This document shows, piece after piece, positions 1-6,824 of a stretch of 15,202 nt of DNA; position 1 is the first letter of the stretch, and each line of letters begins with the position of its first letter. A program made the translations under genes and the position numbers. Source of the stretch: an uncultured Lachnospiraceae bacterium (GTDB lineage: Bacteria > Bacillota_A > Clostridia > Lachnospirales > Lachnospiraceae); the NCBI GenBank assembly GCA_900553635.1, contig USDU01000036.1, forward strand, positions 1 to 15,202, given 5' to 3'. Under the pieces are notes generated by a model. The model had not been told where the DNA came from. It did no database searches and saw only the letters and a program-made list of their open reading frames with translations.

Positions 1-857
1 GGGAGACAAAAGACGTACCGGTAACCTTCCCGGAGAGCTACCGCAACAGTGAACTGGCTGGACAGGATGCAGTATTCCAGATTACCGTGCAGAGCTTTAA
101 GAGACCACCGGAACTGACCGATGACTGGATTGCGGCGAATACCGATTACAAGACAATTGATGAATATAAGGCTTCTGTTCGCGCACAGCTGGAGCAGGAA
201 GCACAGGATCAGGCCGACAGCAGTCTGCGCAGCACTGCATGGAATACTGTTTACACCAATTCTGAGGTTGTGGAATATCCAGAGAAAGACGTAGAAGAGG
301 CAGTGAAGACATTTAAGAAACAGGCAGAAGCATACGCGAAGCAGGGAAATATGGAGCTTGAAGACTTCGTAGAGTCTCAGGGCGTTTCCATGGATGATTT
401 CGAAGCCCAGTGCCAGCAGTATGCCCAGGCCAAGGTAAAACAGAATCTGCTTATTCAGGGAATCATGGACGCAGAGGGAATGACTTTGGAGGATGAGGAA
501 AGCCTTGCAATCCAGAATCAGCTGGTAGAGCAGTATGCTTCTGGCGATCTTGCGGTTCTTATCGATACTTACGGTCAGGTTGCAGTGGATGAGAGCATCG
601 GACTTATGAGAGTTCAGGATTTCATTATTGCAAATGCAAATTATGATCAGACAGCAGCGGATACATCTGCTGAAGGTGAGGATGCACAGGCTGCTGAGGG
701 AACAGAAGCAGCAGATCATGCAGATGGCAGTACAACTGACGGACAGAGCACGGATGGCGGGGATACAGCAGAAGAGCAGGAAGCTGGTGCAACCGCAGAT
801 ACAGGCACAGCAGCGGATGCTTCAACAGATACACAGGATGACGGTATAGAGAATTGA
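1..857 (+). CDS. Trigger-factor-like peptidyl-prolyl isomerase/chaperone, C-terminal part (5' end outside window)
   Basis: The frame is open from position 3, so the gene begins upstream; the GTG at 87 is internal. The first residues (VTFPESYRNSELAG, then AVFQITV) match the end of the FKBP-type PPIase domain of trigger factor. The following 190 residues, starting PELTDDW, match the helical C-terminal chaperone arms. The last 68 residues (651-854) form a low-complexity tail of T, A, D, E, G, S and Q with no Lys or Arg. Family knowledge: trigger factor is a ribosome-bound foldase normally followed by clpP/clpX. Here nagA follows, so this may instead be the exported lipoprotein paralogue common in Lachnospiraceae. 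The N-terminus that would decide this is not in the window. Family assignment is firm; location in the cell is inference. Confidence 0.82.
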   Translation, partial: ETKDVPVTFPESYRNSELAGQDAVFQITVQSFKRPPELTDDWIAANTDYKTIDEYKASVRAQLEQEAQDQADSSLRSTAWNTVYTNSEVVEYPEKDVEEAVKTFKKQAEAYAKQGNMELEDFVESQGVSMDDFEAQCQQYAQAKVKQNLLIQGIMDAEGMTLEDEESLAIQNQLVEQYASGDLAVLIDTYGQVAVDESIGLMRVQDFIIANANYDQTAADTSAEGEDAQAAEGTEAADHADGSTTDGQSTDGGDTAEEQEAGATADTGTAADASTDTQDDGIEN

Positions 858-860
858 CGA

Positions 861-885
861 CTGCTGTTTCTAACAGAAACAGCAG
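861..885 (+). other. Perfect 10-bp hairpin just after the foldase stop codon
   Basis: CTGCTGTTTC (861-870) and GAAACAGCAG (876-885) are exact reverse complements separated by the loop TAACA. The hairpin starts 3 nt after the stop at 857 and ends 28 nt before the nagA ATG. There is no T-run after it, so it is not a standard intrinsic terminator. It may protect the upstream mRNA 3' end, or partly attenuate or process the transcript before nagA. The structure is seen directly; the role is inference. Confidence 0.6.
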
Positions 886-913
886 CCAATGAATCTCAGG
901 AGGGAATGGAGTT

Positions 914-2017
914 ATGATTATAAAAAACGGAGAAGTTTTTCAGGAGGATGGAAGCTTCAGATTACAGGATCTGTATGTGGAGAATCATAGAATCGTGGCT
1001 TCTGAGGATGAGGTTACGGACAAGACGATTGTAGACGCGGCTGGGCTCAGGGTGCTTCCGGGGCTGGTGGATATTCACAGTCACGGTGCATTTGGACATG
1101 ATTTTTCTGATGCTGATCCGGAGGGACTTAAGATTATTCTGAAATACGAAAAGAGTCACGGAATTACTTCCTATTGTCCTACTTCCATGACATTGCCGGC
1201 AGAAGAACTGAAGGAAATTTTTGCCACTATTAAGACCGTGGGAGAAATGAAAGACGGAGCTGCTGTCCGGGGAATCAATATGGAAGGCCCGTTTCTGGAT
1301 GCGAAGAAAAAAGGCGCCCATGTGGAGGGCTATATCCGCAAACCAGATGCCGGATTTTTTCGTGAACTGAATGAATATTCCGGAAATATGGTGAAGCTGG
1401 TAACTCTGGCTCCTAATGTGGATGGTGCTATGGAGTTTATCGATGAGGTACATAATGAGGTATGTATTTCACTTGGACATACGTTTGCCGATTATGATAC
1501 AGCAGCGGAGGCCATGAGAAGAGGTGCACACCATGTGACACATCTTTATAATGCCATGCAGCCACTGGCACACAGAGAACCAGGACTGATCGGAGCTGCC
1601 TGTGATGATGAGCAGTGCATGGCAGAGATGATCTGTGATGGGATTCACATTCATCCATCTGTGATCCGCGCTACATTTAAGATATTTGGACCAGAGAGGA
1701 TTGTACTGATCAGTGATTCTATGATGGCTACCGGAATGGAGAATGGAACCTATCAGCTGGGTGGACAGGAAGTAACGATGAAGGACTGTAAGGCAACTTT
1801 GAAGGACGGTACGATTGCCGGTTCTGCTACGAACCTGTATGATTGTATGCGCAAGGCTGTTTCTTTTGGTGTTCCCCTTGAAGAAGCGATTTTTGCAGCA
1901 ACACGAAATCCGGCAAAGAGTATTGGTATTTATGATGAAGTTGGTTCCCTTTCTGTTGGAAAGAAAGCGGATATTCTTCTTGTAACAGATGATCTGGAGC
2001 TGAGAGAAGTGCTATGA
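914..2017 (+). CDS. nagA: N-acetylglucosamine-6-phosphate deacetylase
   Basis: This cytoplasmic amidohydrolase converts GlcNAc-6-phosphate to glucosamine-6-phosphate plus acetate, feeding amino sugars from wall recycling or diet into glycolysis or back into wall synthesis. Motifs run in the expected order: PGLVDIHSHG with the metal-type HxH at H55/H57, the metal-binding Glu in NMEGPF (E124), GHT (H189), THLYNAM (H210), DGIHIHP (242-248), and the catalytic Asp in ISDSM (D268). AGSATNLYDCM near the C-terminus is also typical. The start is supported by AGGAGGGA centred about 12 nt upstream. At 367 residues it ends roughly ten residues earlier than most NagA proteins, lacking the final short beta strand, which is probably harmless. 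No nagB lies beside it. The next gene is a wall polysaccharide deacetylase 60 nt downstream, plausibly co-transcribed. Confidence 0.95.
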   Translation: MIIKNGEVFQEDGSFRLQDLYVENHRIVASEDEVTDKTIVDAAGLRVLPGLVDIHSHGAFGHDFSDADPEGLKIILKYEKSHGITSYCPTSMTLPAEELKEIFATIKTVGEMKDGAAVRGINMEGPFLDAKKKGAHVEGYIRKPDAGFFRELNEYSGNMVKLVTLAPNVDGAMEFIDEVHNEVCISLGHTFADYDTAAEAMRRGAHHVTHLYNAMQPLAHREPGLIGAACDDEQCMAEMICDGIHIHPSVIRATFKIFGPERIVLISDSMMATGMENGTYQLGGQEVTMKDCKATLKDGTIAGSATNLYDCMRKAVSFGVPLEEAIFAATRNPAKSIGIYDEVGSLSVGKKADILLVTDDLELREVL

Positions 2018-2077
2018 CAGAACTTTTTTGCGGAAAATTTTTTCCACTATGTAACGAGAGATAAAGAGGGAATATGA

Positions 2078-3394
2078 ATGGATAGAAGGGTTTTGCGCGA
2101 AAGAATGCGCAGGAAACAGCGCCAGATAAGACGAAGGAAGATCATTAAGCTGGTTACCTATGTTGTGGCAATGGTGCTGGCTGTGATTTTTGTAATAAGA
2201 GGAGTGATTTTTCCAATCGTAAGTCGTGTGGGAGGAAAGAGTACTGGAAAATCACAGAGCGTGCAGGCGGATGCAGGTGACGGAGCTGCTTCGAATGCGG
2301 ATTCCAATTCTACAGATGCTCTGAGACAGCCTCTGAAAGGACAGAGCGATGTGACCAAGGTTTCTTCACTGACTCCAGGCTGGCATGAGGATTCCAGCGG
2401 ACGCTGGTATCAGAATGCAGATGGTACATATTATACCAATGGTTTTGCAGAGATTGACGGAGTGAAATATGCATTTGATTCCAATGGATACATGCAGACC
2501 GGCTGGGTGACCAAGGGGGTAAACGATTATTATTTTAATGAGGATGGTTCTTACAATGCTGAGAAGAAACGCCCTTTGATCGCACTTACCTTTGATGATG
2601 GTCCGGGACAGTATACAGACAAGCTTCTGGACTGTCTGGAGGAGAACAATGCACATGCTACCTTCTTTATGTTGGGACAGCTGGTTGGACAGTATCCGGA
2701 CGAAGTGAAGAGAATGGTGGAACTTGGCTGTGAGATCGGAAACCATTCCTGGGATCATCAGGATATGCTGAATCTGAGTATTGATGATGTTATAAAGGAA
2801 TTCGGCGATACCGATCAGGCATTGATTGATGCCTGTGGACAGGAGTCCACGGTAATTCGTCCGCCTTATGGAGACTGCAATGATGAAATTATTTCGGCAG
2901 TTGGGAAACCTTTTATTTTGTGGTCTATTGACAGTCTGGACTGGAAATATCTGGATGCAGATCTGGATTACAATGGCATTATGAATGACAGCAATCTGGG
3001 AGACGGAGCCGTTATTCTGATGCATGATATTCATGGTCCTTCAGTTGATGCGGCACTCAGACTGATTCCAGATCTTATTGCACAGGGATATAAACTGGTA
3101 ACGGTAAGTGAGATGGCAGCGGCGAAGAATGTTACCCTTCAGCCAGCAAAATATGCAGAGTTCTGGCAGAGCGCCCTTGATGCAGGTTATGTGCCTGGAT
3201 ATAATGGAAATGGCTCTTCTGAGGACTCTTCCACAGATGGAACTTCTGATGGCAGTTCAGATGACAGCAGTAATGGAGATGAGAGCGACTTCAGTGATGG
3301 TTCCGGTGATGGAAGCGACGGCAGTGAAAGTGACGGATACACAGACGGCAGTGAGAATAGCGAAGGGGATTTTAGCAGCGACTCAGGCGAATAA
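2078..3394 (+). CDS. Membrane-anchored polysaccharide deacetylase (NodB domain) with cell-wall-binding repeats
   Basis: Likely an extracellular metal-dependent de-N-acetylase acting on peptidoglycan or another wall glycan. Residues 1-24 are very basic (13 Lys/Arg), followed by one membrane segment (about 25-48), giving an N-in, C-out signal anchor. Residues 101-160 hold aromatic/glycine repeats of the choline/glucan-binding type (GWHEDSSGRWYQNADG, then FDSNGYMQTGW). The NodB domain spans about 165-345, with TFDDGP (171-176, catalytic base and metal Asp), NHSWDH (H223 and H227, metal ligands), RPPYG (261-265) and LMHD (H316, catalytic acid). All key residues are present. The last 62 residues are an acidic Ser/Asp/Gly tail without Lys or Arg. 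The start is preceded by GAGGG (2066-2070). The true substrate cannot be read from sequence. Confidence 0.92.
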   Translation: MDRRVLRERMRRKQRQIRRRKIIKLVTYVVAMVLAVIFVIRGVIFPIVSRVGGKSTGKSQSVQADAGDGAASNADSNSTDALRQPLKGQSDVTKVSSLTPGWHEDSSGRWYQNADGTYYTNGFAEIDGVKYAFDSNGYMQTGWVTKGVNDYYFNEDGSYNAEKKRPLIALTFDDGPGQYTDKLLDCLEENNAHATFFMLGQLVGQYPDEVKRMVELGCEIGNHSWDHQDMLNLSIDDVIKEFGDTDQALIDACGQESTVIRPPYGDCNDEIISAVGKPFILWSIDSLDWKYLDADLDYNGIMNDSNLGDGAVILMHDIHGPSVDAALRLIPDLIAQGYKLVTVSEMAAAKNVTLQPAKYAEFWQSALDAGYVPGYNGNGSSEDSSTDGTSDGSSDDSSNGDESDFSDGSGDGSDGSESDGYTDGSENSEGDFSSDSGE

Positions 3395-3407
3395 CGGAGA
3401 AAATAAG

Positions 3408-3421
3408 AGGCTCTAGAGCCT
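3408..3421 (+). repeat. 14-bp perfect palindrome after the deacetylase stop
   Basis: AGGCTCTAGAGCCT is its own reverse complement and begins 14 nt after the stop codon. As RNA it can only form a tight hairpin, because the two halves abut. As duplex DNA it resembles a dimeric protein-binding site. It has no T-run and is followed about 70 nt later by the real terminator. Function unknown. Confidence 0.45.
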
Positions 3422-3488
3422 GTCTGGCATATGTGTTAAGCTTCGGGACTTCCGGAAATCGCAGATGCTGTATAGTGTGAATGATAGT

Positions 3489-3537
3489 ATACGCTTGTAC
3501 TTATGAGAAAAATGTCAAAGTACAGGCGTATTTTTTT
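3489..3537 (+). terminator. Intrinsic terminator after the nagA/deacetylase unit
   Basis: A 14-bp stem pairs ATACGCTTGTACTT (3489-3502) with AAGTACAGGCGTAT (3518-3531). It has one G-T wobble and a 15-nt loop, and its T-run covers 3531-3537. It lies about 95 nt past the deacetylase stop and before the glgB promoter. Confidence 0.9.
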
Positions 3538-3613
3538 ACAGTAAAAATGAATTTTGATGTAGATTTTTTATGAATAATAGACAAGTTTTTGGTGGCATGG
3601 AGGAAAAGAGTAT

Positions 3614-3621
3614 GCTATAAT
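3614..3621 (+). promoter_or_regulatory. Extended -10 promoter for glgB
   Basis: TGCTATAAT (TG at 3613-3614, TATAAT at 3616-3621) is a perfect -10 with the extended TGn motif. No good -35 lies 17 nt upstream (TGGCAT at 3593-3598), which extended -10 promoters tolerate. The predicted start is near 3628, leaving a leader of about 33 nt with the Shine-Dalgarno AGGGAGG at 3644-3650. Confidence 0.72.
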
Positions 3622-3660
3622 GTGCATAAGAATTTGAAAGTTTAGGGAGGTAACTTTCTG

Positions 3661-5712
3661 ATGGGAGAGAAATTACAGTTTACAGAGCTTGACCAGTATC
3701 TCTTTGGTCAGGGAACCCATTATGATGTTTACAGAAAGCTTGGCGCACATCCTGTGAAACAAGGGAAAAAAGAAGGTGTTTATTTTGCAGTATGGGCACC
3801 TAATGCGCAAGCTGTTTCTGTAATTGGAGAGTTTAATGACTGGAATGAACAGGCTGCTCCAATGAAAAAGGCAGGTCCGATCGGTGTATTTGAGACATTT
3901 GTCCCTGGAGCGAAGATTGGACAGCTGTATAAGTTTTTTATTGTAGGAATGAACGGGGAGCATATTTATAAAGCTGACCCTTATGCAAATGAGGCAGAAT
4001 TAAGACCGGGAACGGCATCCAGAATCACGGATATCGGGGATTACAAATGGAAAGATACCACCTGGATGAAGAATCGTCAGAAATTTGACGAGACTAAGGA
4101 TGCCATGGCGATCTATGAGGTACATCCTGGCTCCTGGATGAAGCATCCGGCTACAGAGGAGAATGAGAAAGGCTTTTTCAATTACAGGGAACTGGCGGTG
4201 AAGCTTGCCCAGTATGTGAAGGATATGGGCTATACACATGTGGAGCTGATGGGGATTGCAGAGCATCCCTATGACGGTTCCTGGGGATATCAGGTCACCG
4301 GTTATTATGCACCTACTTCCCGCTATGGAACACCCCAGGATTTCAAATATCTGGTAGATTATCTTCACAGACAGAAAATCGGGGTTATTCTGGACTGGGT
4401 GCCGGCACATTTTCCCAAGGATGCCCATGGACTGGCGAATTTTGACGGAACTGCAGTTTATGAGCATGCAGATCCCAGACAGGGAGAGCATCCGGACTGG
4501 GGAACTAAGATCTACAATTATGGCAGACCGGAGGTAAAGAACTTCCTGATCGCAAATGCCCTGTTCTGGATCGAGGAGTGTCATGTGGACGGTCTTCGTG
4601 TGGATGCCGTTGCATCCATGCTGTATCTGGATTATGGAAAGAATGATGGTCAGTGGGTAGCCAATAAATATGGCGGAAATCAGAATCTGGAAGCAATTGA
4701 GTTTTTTAAGCATCTGAATACAGTGGTTCTTGGAAGAAACCATGGTACTGTAATGATTGCAGAGGAGTCTACCGCATGGCCGAAGGTTACAGGTAAGGCA
4801 GAGGATGACGGCCTTGGATTTTCCCTAAAATGGAACATGGGCTGGATGAATGATTTCCTGGGCTATATGCATTATGACCCGGTATTCCGCGGTTACCACC
4901 ATGGCGAGCTGACCTTCAGCTTCATCTACGCCTGGAGTGAGAACTTTATCTTAAGTCTCTCCCACGACGAGGTGGTACACGGCAAGTCTCCCATGGTGGG
5001 AAAGATGCCGGGCGACCGGGATTCCGAGCTTAATAACCTGCGGGCGGCTTACGGCTTCATGGCCATGCACCCGGGCAAGAAGCTCCTTTTCATGGGACAG
5101 GAATTTGCCACCTTCGATGAATGGAACGAGAAGGAAAGCCTGGACTGGGATCTTCTGCAGTATCAGGATCACAGCGATATGCAAGGCTATGTGAAGGCTC
5201 TGAACAGCTTGATAAAGGCGCATCCGGCACTCTACGCAGACGATTGCAGACCTGAGGGCTTCCAGTGGATTAACAATATCTCCGCCAATGAAAATATGCT
5301 GGTATTCCTGCGAAAGGCTGAAGGAGAGACCCTGTTAGTGGTATGCAACTTCTCTCCGCTGGTCTATGAGAAGCATAAAATCGGCGTACCCTTCGAAGGC
5401 AAATATAAGGAGATCTTCAATAGCGACAGCGAAGAATTCGGCGGATCCGACGTCCGCAATAAGCGGGTGAAGACGTCGAAGAAGTCCGAGTGCGACGGCT
5501 TTGAGAATTCCATCGAGATCACGGTTCCGCCCATGGGCGTGGCGGTGTTTGCCTGCACCGAGGAAAAGCTTCCGGTGAAGGAGAAAAAGACGGCTGCGAA
5601 GAAGCCGGCGGCCAAAAAGGCAGAGCCGAAAAAAAAGCAGCGCCAAAAAAGAGGCTGTAAAGCCGGAAGCGAAGAAACCGGCGGCAAAAAAGGTAGTAGC
5701 AAAGAAGGCTGA
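3661..5712 (+). CDS. glgB: 1,4-alpha-glucan branching enzyme, with a frame-disrupted Lys/Ala tail
   Basis: GlgB makes alpha-1,6 branches in glycogen in the cytoplasm. An N-terminal CBM48-type beta domain covers about residues 20-115 (YFAVWAPNAQAVSVIGEFND). The GH13 barrel follows with ILDWVPAHFP, the nucleophile Asp in GLRVDAVASM (D315), the acid/base Glu in MIAEES (E368/E369) and LSHDEV (D436). The enzymatic part ends near residue 635. A tail rich in AAKKPAAKK follows. As read here it stops at 5712 after an out-of-character ending (RGCKAGSEETGGKKG). The neighbouring frame continues the Ala/Lys/Pro pattern to a stop at 5762-5764, so an indel or slippage at the A8 run (5629-5636) is likely. 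Codon usage also changes within the gene near 4850-4890. The start has a strong AGGGAGG. No other glycogen gene is in the window. Confidence 0.95.
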   Translation: MGEKLQFTELDQYLFGQGTHYDVYRKLGAHPVKQGKKEGVYFAVWAPNAQAVSVIGEFNDWNEQAAPMKKAGPIGVFETFVPGAKIGQLYKFFIVGMNGEHIYKADPYANEAELRPGTASRITDIGDYKWKDTTWMKNRQKFDETKDAMAIYEVHPGSWMKHPATEENEKGFFNYRELAVKLAQYVKDMGYTHVELMGIAEHPYDGSWGYQVTGYYAPTSRYGTPQDFKYLVDYLHRQKIGVILDWVPAHFPKDAHGLANFDGTAVYEHADPRQGEHPDWGTKIYNYGRPEVKNFLIANALFWIEECHVDGLRVDAVASMLYLDYGKNDGQWVANKYGGNQNLEAIEFFKHLNTVVLGRNHGTVMIAEESTAWPKVTGKAEDDGLGFSLKWNMGWMNDFLGYMHYDPVFRGYHHGELTFSFIYAWSENFILSLSHDEVVHGKSPMVGKMPGDRDSELNNLRAAYGFMAMHPGKKLLFMGQEFATFDEWNEKESLDWDLLQYQDHSDMQGYVKALNSLIKAHPALYADDCRPEGFQWINNISANENMLVFLRKAEGETLLVVCNFSPLVYEKHKIGVPFEGKYKEIFNSDSEEFGGSDVRNKRVKTSKKSECDGFENSIEITVPPMGVAVFACTEEKLPVKEKKTAAKKPAAKKAEPKKKQRQKRGCKAGSEETGGKKGSSKEG

Positions 5713-5764
5713 AAAACCGGCCGCAAAAACTGCTTCAAGAAAGGGACGTACTGAGAAAGCATGA
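5629..5764 (+). other. Frameshifted continuation of the GlgB tail after an A8 run
   Basis: Positions 5629-5636 are eight A residues inside the GlgB tail. If one A is skipped (or two are added), the frame reads a Lys/Ala/Pro-rich stretch with motifs SSAKKEAVKPEAKKPAAKK, VVAKKAEKPAAK and RKGRTEKA, ending at the TGA at 5762-5764. This matches the repeat character of the tail before the break far better than the annotated ending at 5712. The resulting protein would be about 700 residues. The stop shares ATGA with the ATG of the next gene at 5761. It could be a real mutation, a slippage site or a sequencing error in a homopolymer. Confidence 0.75.
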
Positions 5765-6660
5765 GGTGTTTAGCCACGGTTGCCGACTCTCCGGAGCTGG
5801 CGGCTCAGATTAACGAGAATATAGAAAATGTGACCCAGCAGATCAGCCGGACCCAGGAGTACATTGATAAGTACCTTCCGGTGGTCATAAGCTTTGGCCT
5901 CCGGCTTCTGCTGACGATTATCCTGTTTATCGTGGGCAGCAGGCTCATAAAAGTAGTCCGCAAAATCGTCCGTCGTTCCATGGAGCGGACAGGAGCCGAC
6001 ATGGGCGTAATACAGTTTATGGATTCCCTGATTAAACTGCTCCTGTATTTCCTGCTGATCATGTTTCTGGCCGACGGCATCGGCGTGGATACCACCTCTG
6101 TCATGGCGCTGGTGGGCTCTGCAGGTCTGACCATCGGTCTGGCTTTTCAGGGCAGTCTGTCCAACTTTGCAGGCGGCGTGCTGATTCTGCTGATCAAGCC
6201 ATTTAAGGTGGGCGATTATATCATCTACACCTCCGGGAACCTGGAGGGCAAGGTGACCAAGATTGAGATGTTCTACACGACCCTGTTCACGATTGACAAT
6301 AAAAAGGTCGTGATCCCCAACGGCACCCTGTCTAACAGCAGCCTGATCAACGTGACCGCCGAGGACAAGCGCCGTATCGACATTACTGTGGGCGTCAGCT
6401 ACACGGCGAATCTGAAGCTGGCCAAAGAAGTCTGCCTGAATCTGCTGGCCGCGCAGCCCGCCGTCCTGCAGGATCAGAATAACATGGTTGTAGTAGACGA
6501 CCTGGCGGACAGCTCTGTGAATCTGAAGATCTGCTGCTGGGTTTCTGCGGAAGACTACTGGTCGACCCGCTGGGAGCTGATTGAGAAAATCAAGCTGGCT
6601 TTTGATGAAAATGGCATTGAGATTCCATTCAATCAGCTGGATGTGAATTTGAAGCAGTAA
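5761..6660 (+). CDS. mscS: Small-conductance mechanosensitive channel, MscS family
   Basis: This inner-membrane channel opens under membrane tension to release solutes after hypo-osmotic shock. Three membrane segments are visible: about 39-63, 86-109 and 113-145. The third is the pore helix, with the Gly/Ala-rich pattern GSAGLTIGLAFQGSLSNFAG, followed by KPFKVGDYI leading into the beta domain. NKKVVIPNGTLSNSSLIN marks the cytoplasmic beta/alpha-beta cage. At 299 residues it is the minimal three-helix form. The ATG at 5761 overlaps the restored glgB stop as ATGA. Upstream AAGGGA (5741-5746) is weak and about 14 nt away, so translation may depend on coupling to glgB. The N-terminal 35 residues are a short polar helix before the first membrane segment. 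Confidence 0.93.
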   Translation: MRCLATVADSPELAAQINENIENVTQQISRTQEYIDKYLPVVISFGLRLLLTIILFIVGSRLIKVVRKIVRRSMERTGADMGVIQFMDSLIKLLLYFLLIMFLADGIGVDTTSVMALVGSAGLTIGLAFQGSLSNFAGGVLILLIKPFKVGDYIIYTSGNLEGKVTKIEMFYTTLFTIDNKKVVIPNGTLSNSSLINVTAEDKRRIDITVGVSYTANLKLAKEVCLNLLAAQPAVLQDQNNMVVVDDLADSSVNLKICCWVSAEDYWSTRWELIEKIKLAFDENGIEIPFNQLDVNLKQ

Positions 6661-6685
6661 ACGATCCAAATTTACAGATAAGTCA

Positions 6686-6733
6686 AAAAAGCAATACAAC
6701 TTTTGGCGAAAAGTTGTATTGCTTTTTCTTTTT
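6686..6733 (+). terminator. Strong intrinsic terminator after mscS
   Basis: A perfect 19-bp stem joins 6686-6704 to 6709-6727 through the loop GGCG. A T-rich tract continues to 6733. The 5' arm begins with an A-run, so the structure could also act on the opposite strand, but no minus-strand gene is present to need it. Confidence 0.95.
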
Positions 6734-6737
6734 CTCA

Positions 6738-6766
6738 TTGACGTATTGTGCAATCTGTTGTATAAA
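6738..6766 (+). promoter_or_regulatory. Near-consensus housekeeping promoter for the first FGGY kinase
   Basis: TTGACG (6738-6743), a 17-bp spacer, then TATAAA (6761-6766). The predicted start is near 6773, giving a leader of about 50 nt with GGAGG at 6812-6816. No obvious operator palindrome is seen around it. Confidence 0.85.
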
Positions 6767-6824
6767 TAGAGTATAAATTCGAACGAAGGCAACAAATAAA
6801 CGAATAAAAGTGGAGGTTATCACA

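Noticed and set aside
2018..2077. T-rich stretch with GGAAAATTTTTTCC after nagA as a terminator
   Set aside because: Only A-T pairs beyond two G-C, with no stable stem, and the next gene is close and has a ribosome site, so read-through is more likely.
5770..6795. Long minus-strand open frame (341 codons) opposite mscS
   Set aside because: It runs antisense to a clear MscS channel and through its terminator, so it is not a plausible gene.
6810..6824. Alternative GTG start for the first FGGY kinase
   Set aside because: The GTG is part of the Shine-Dalgarno region (GTGGAGG). The ATG at 6825 has ideal spacing.
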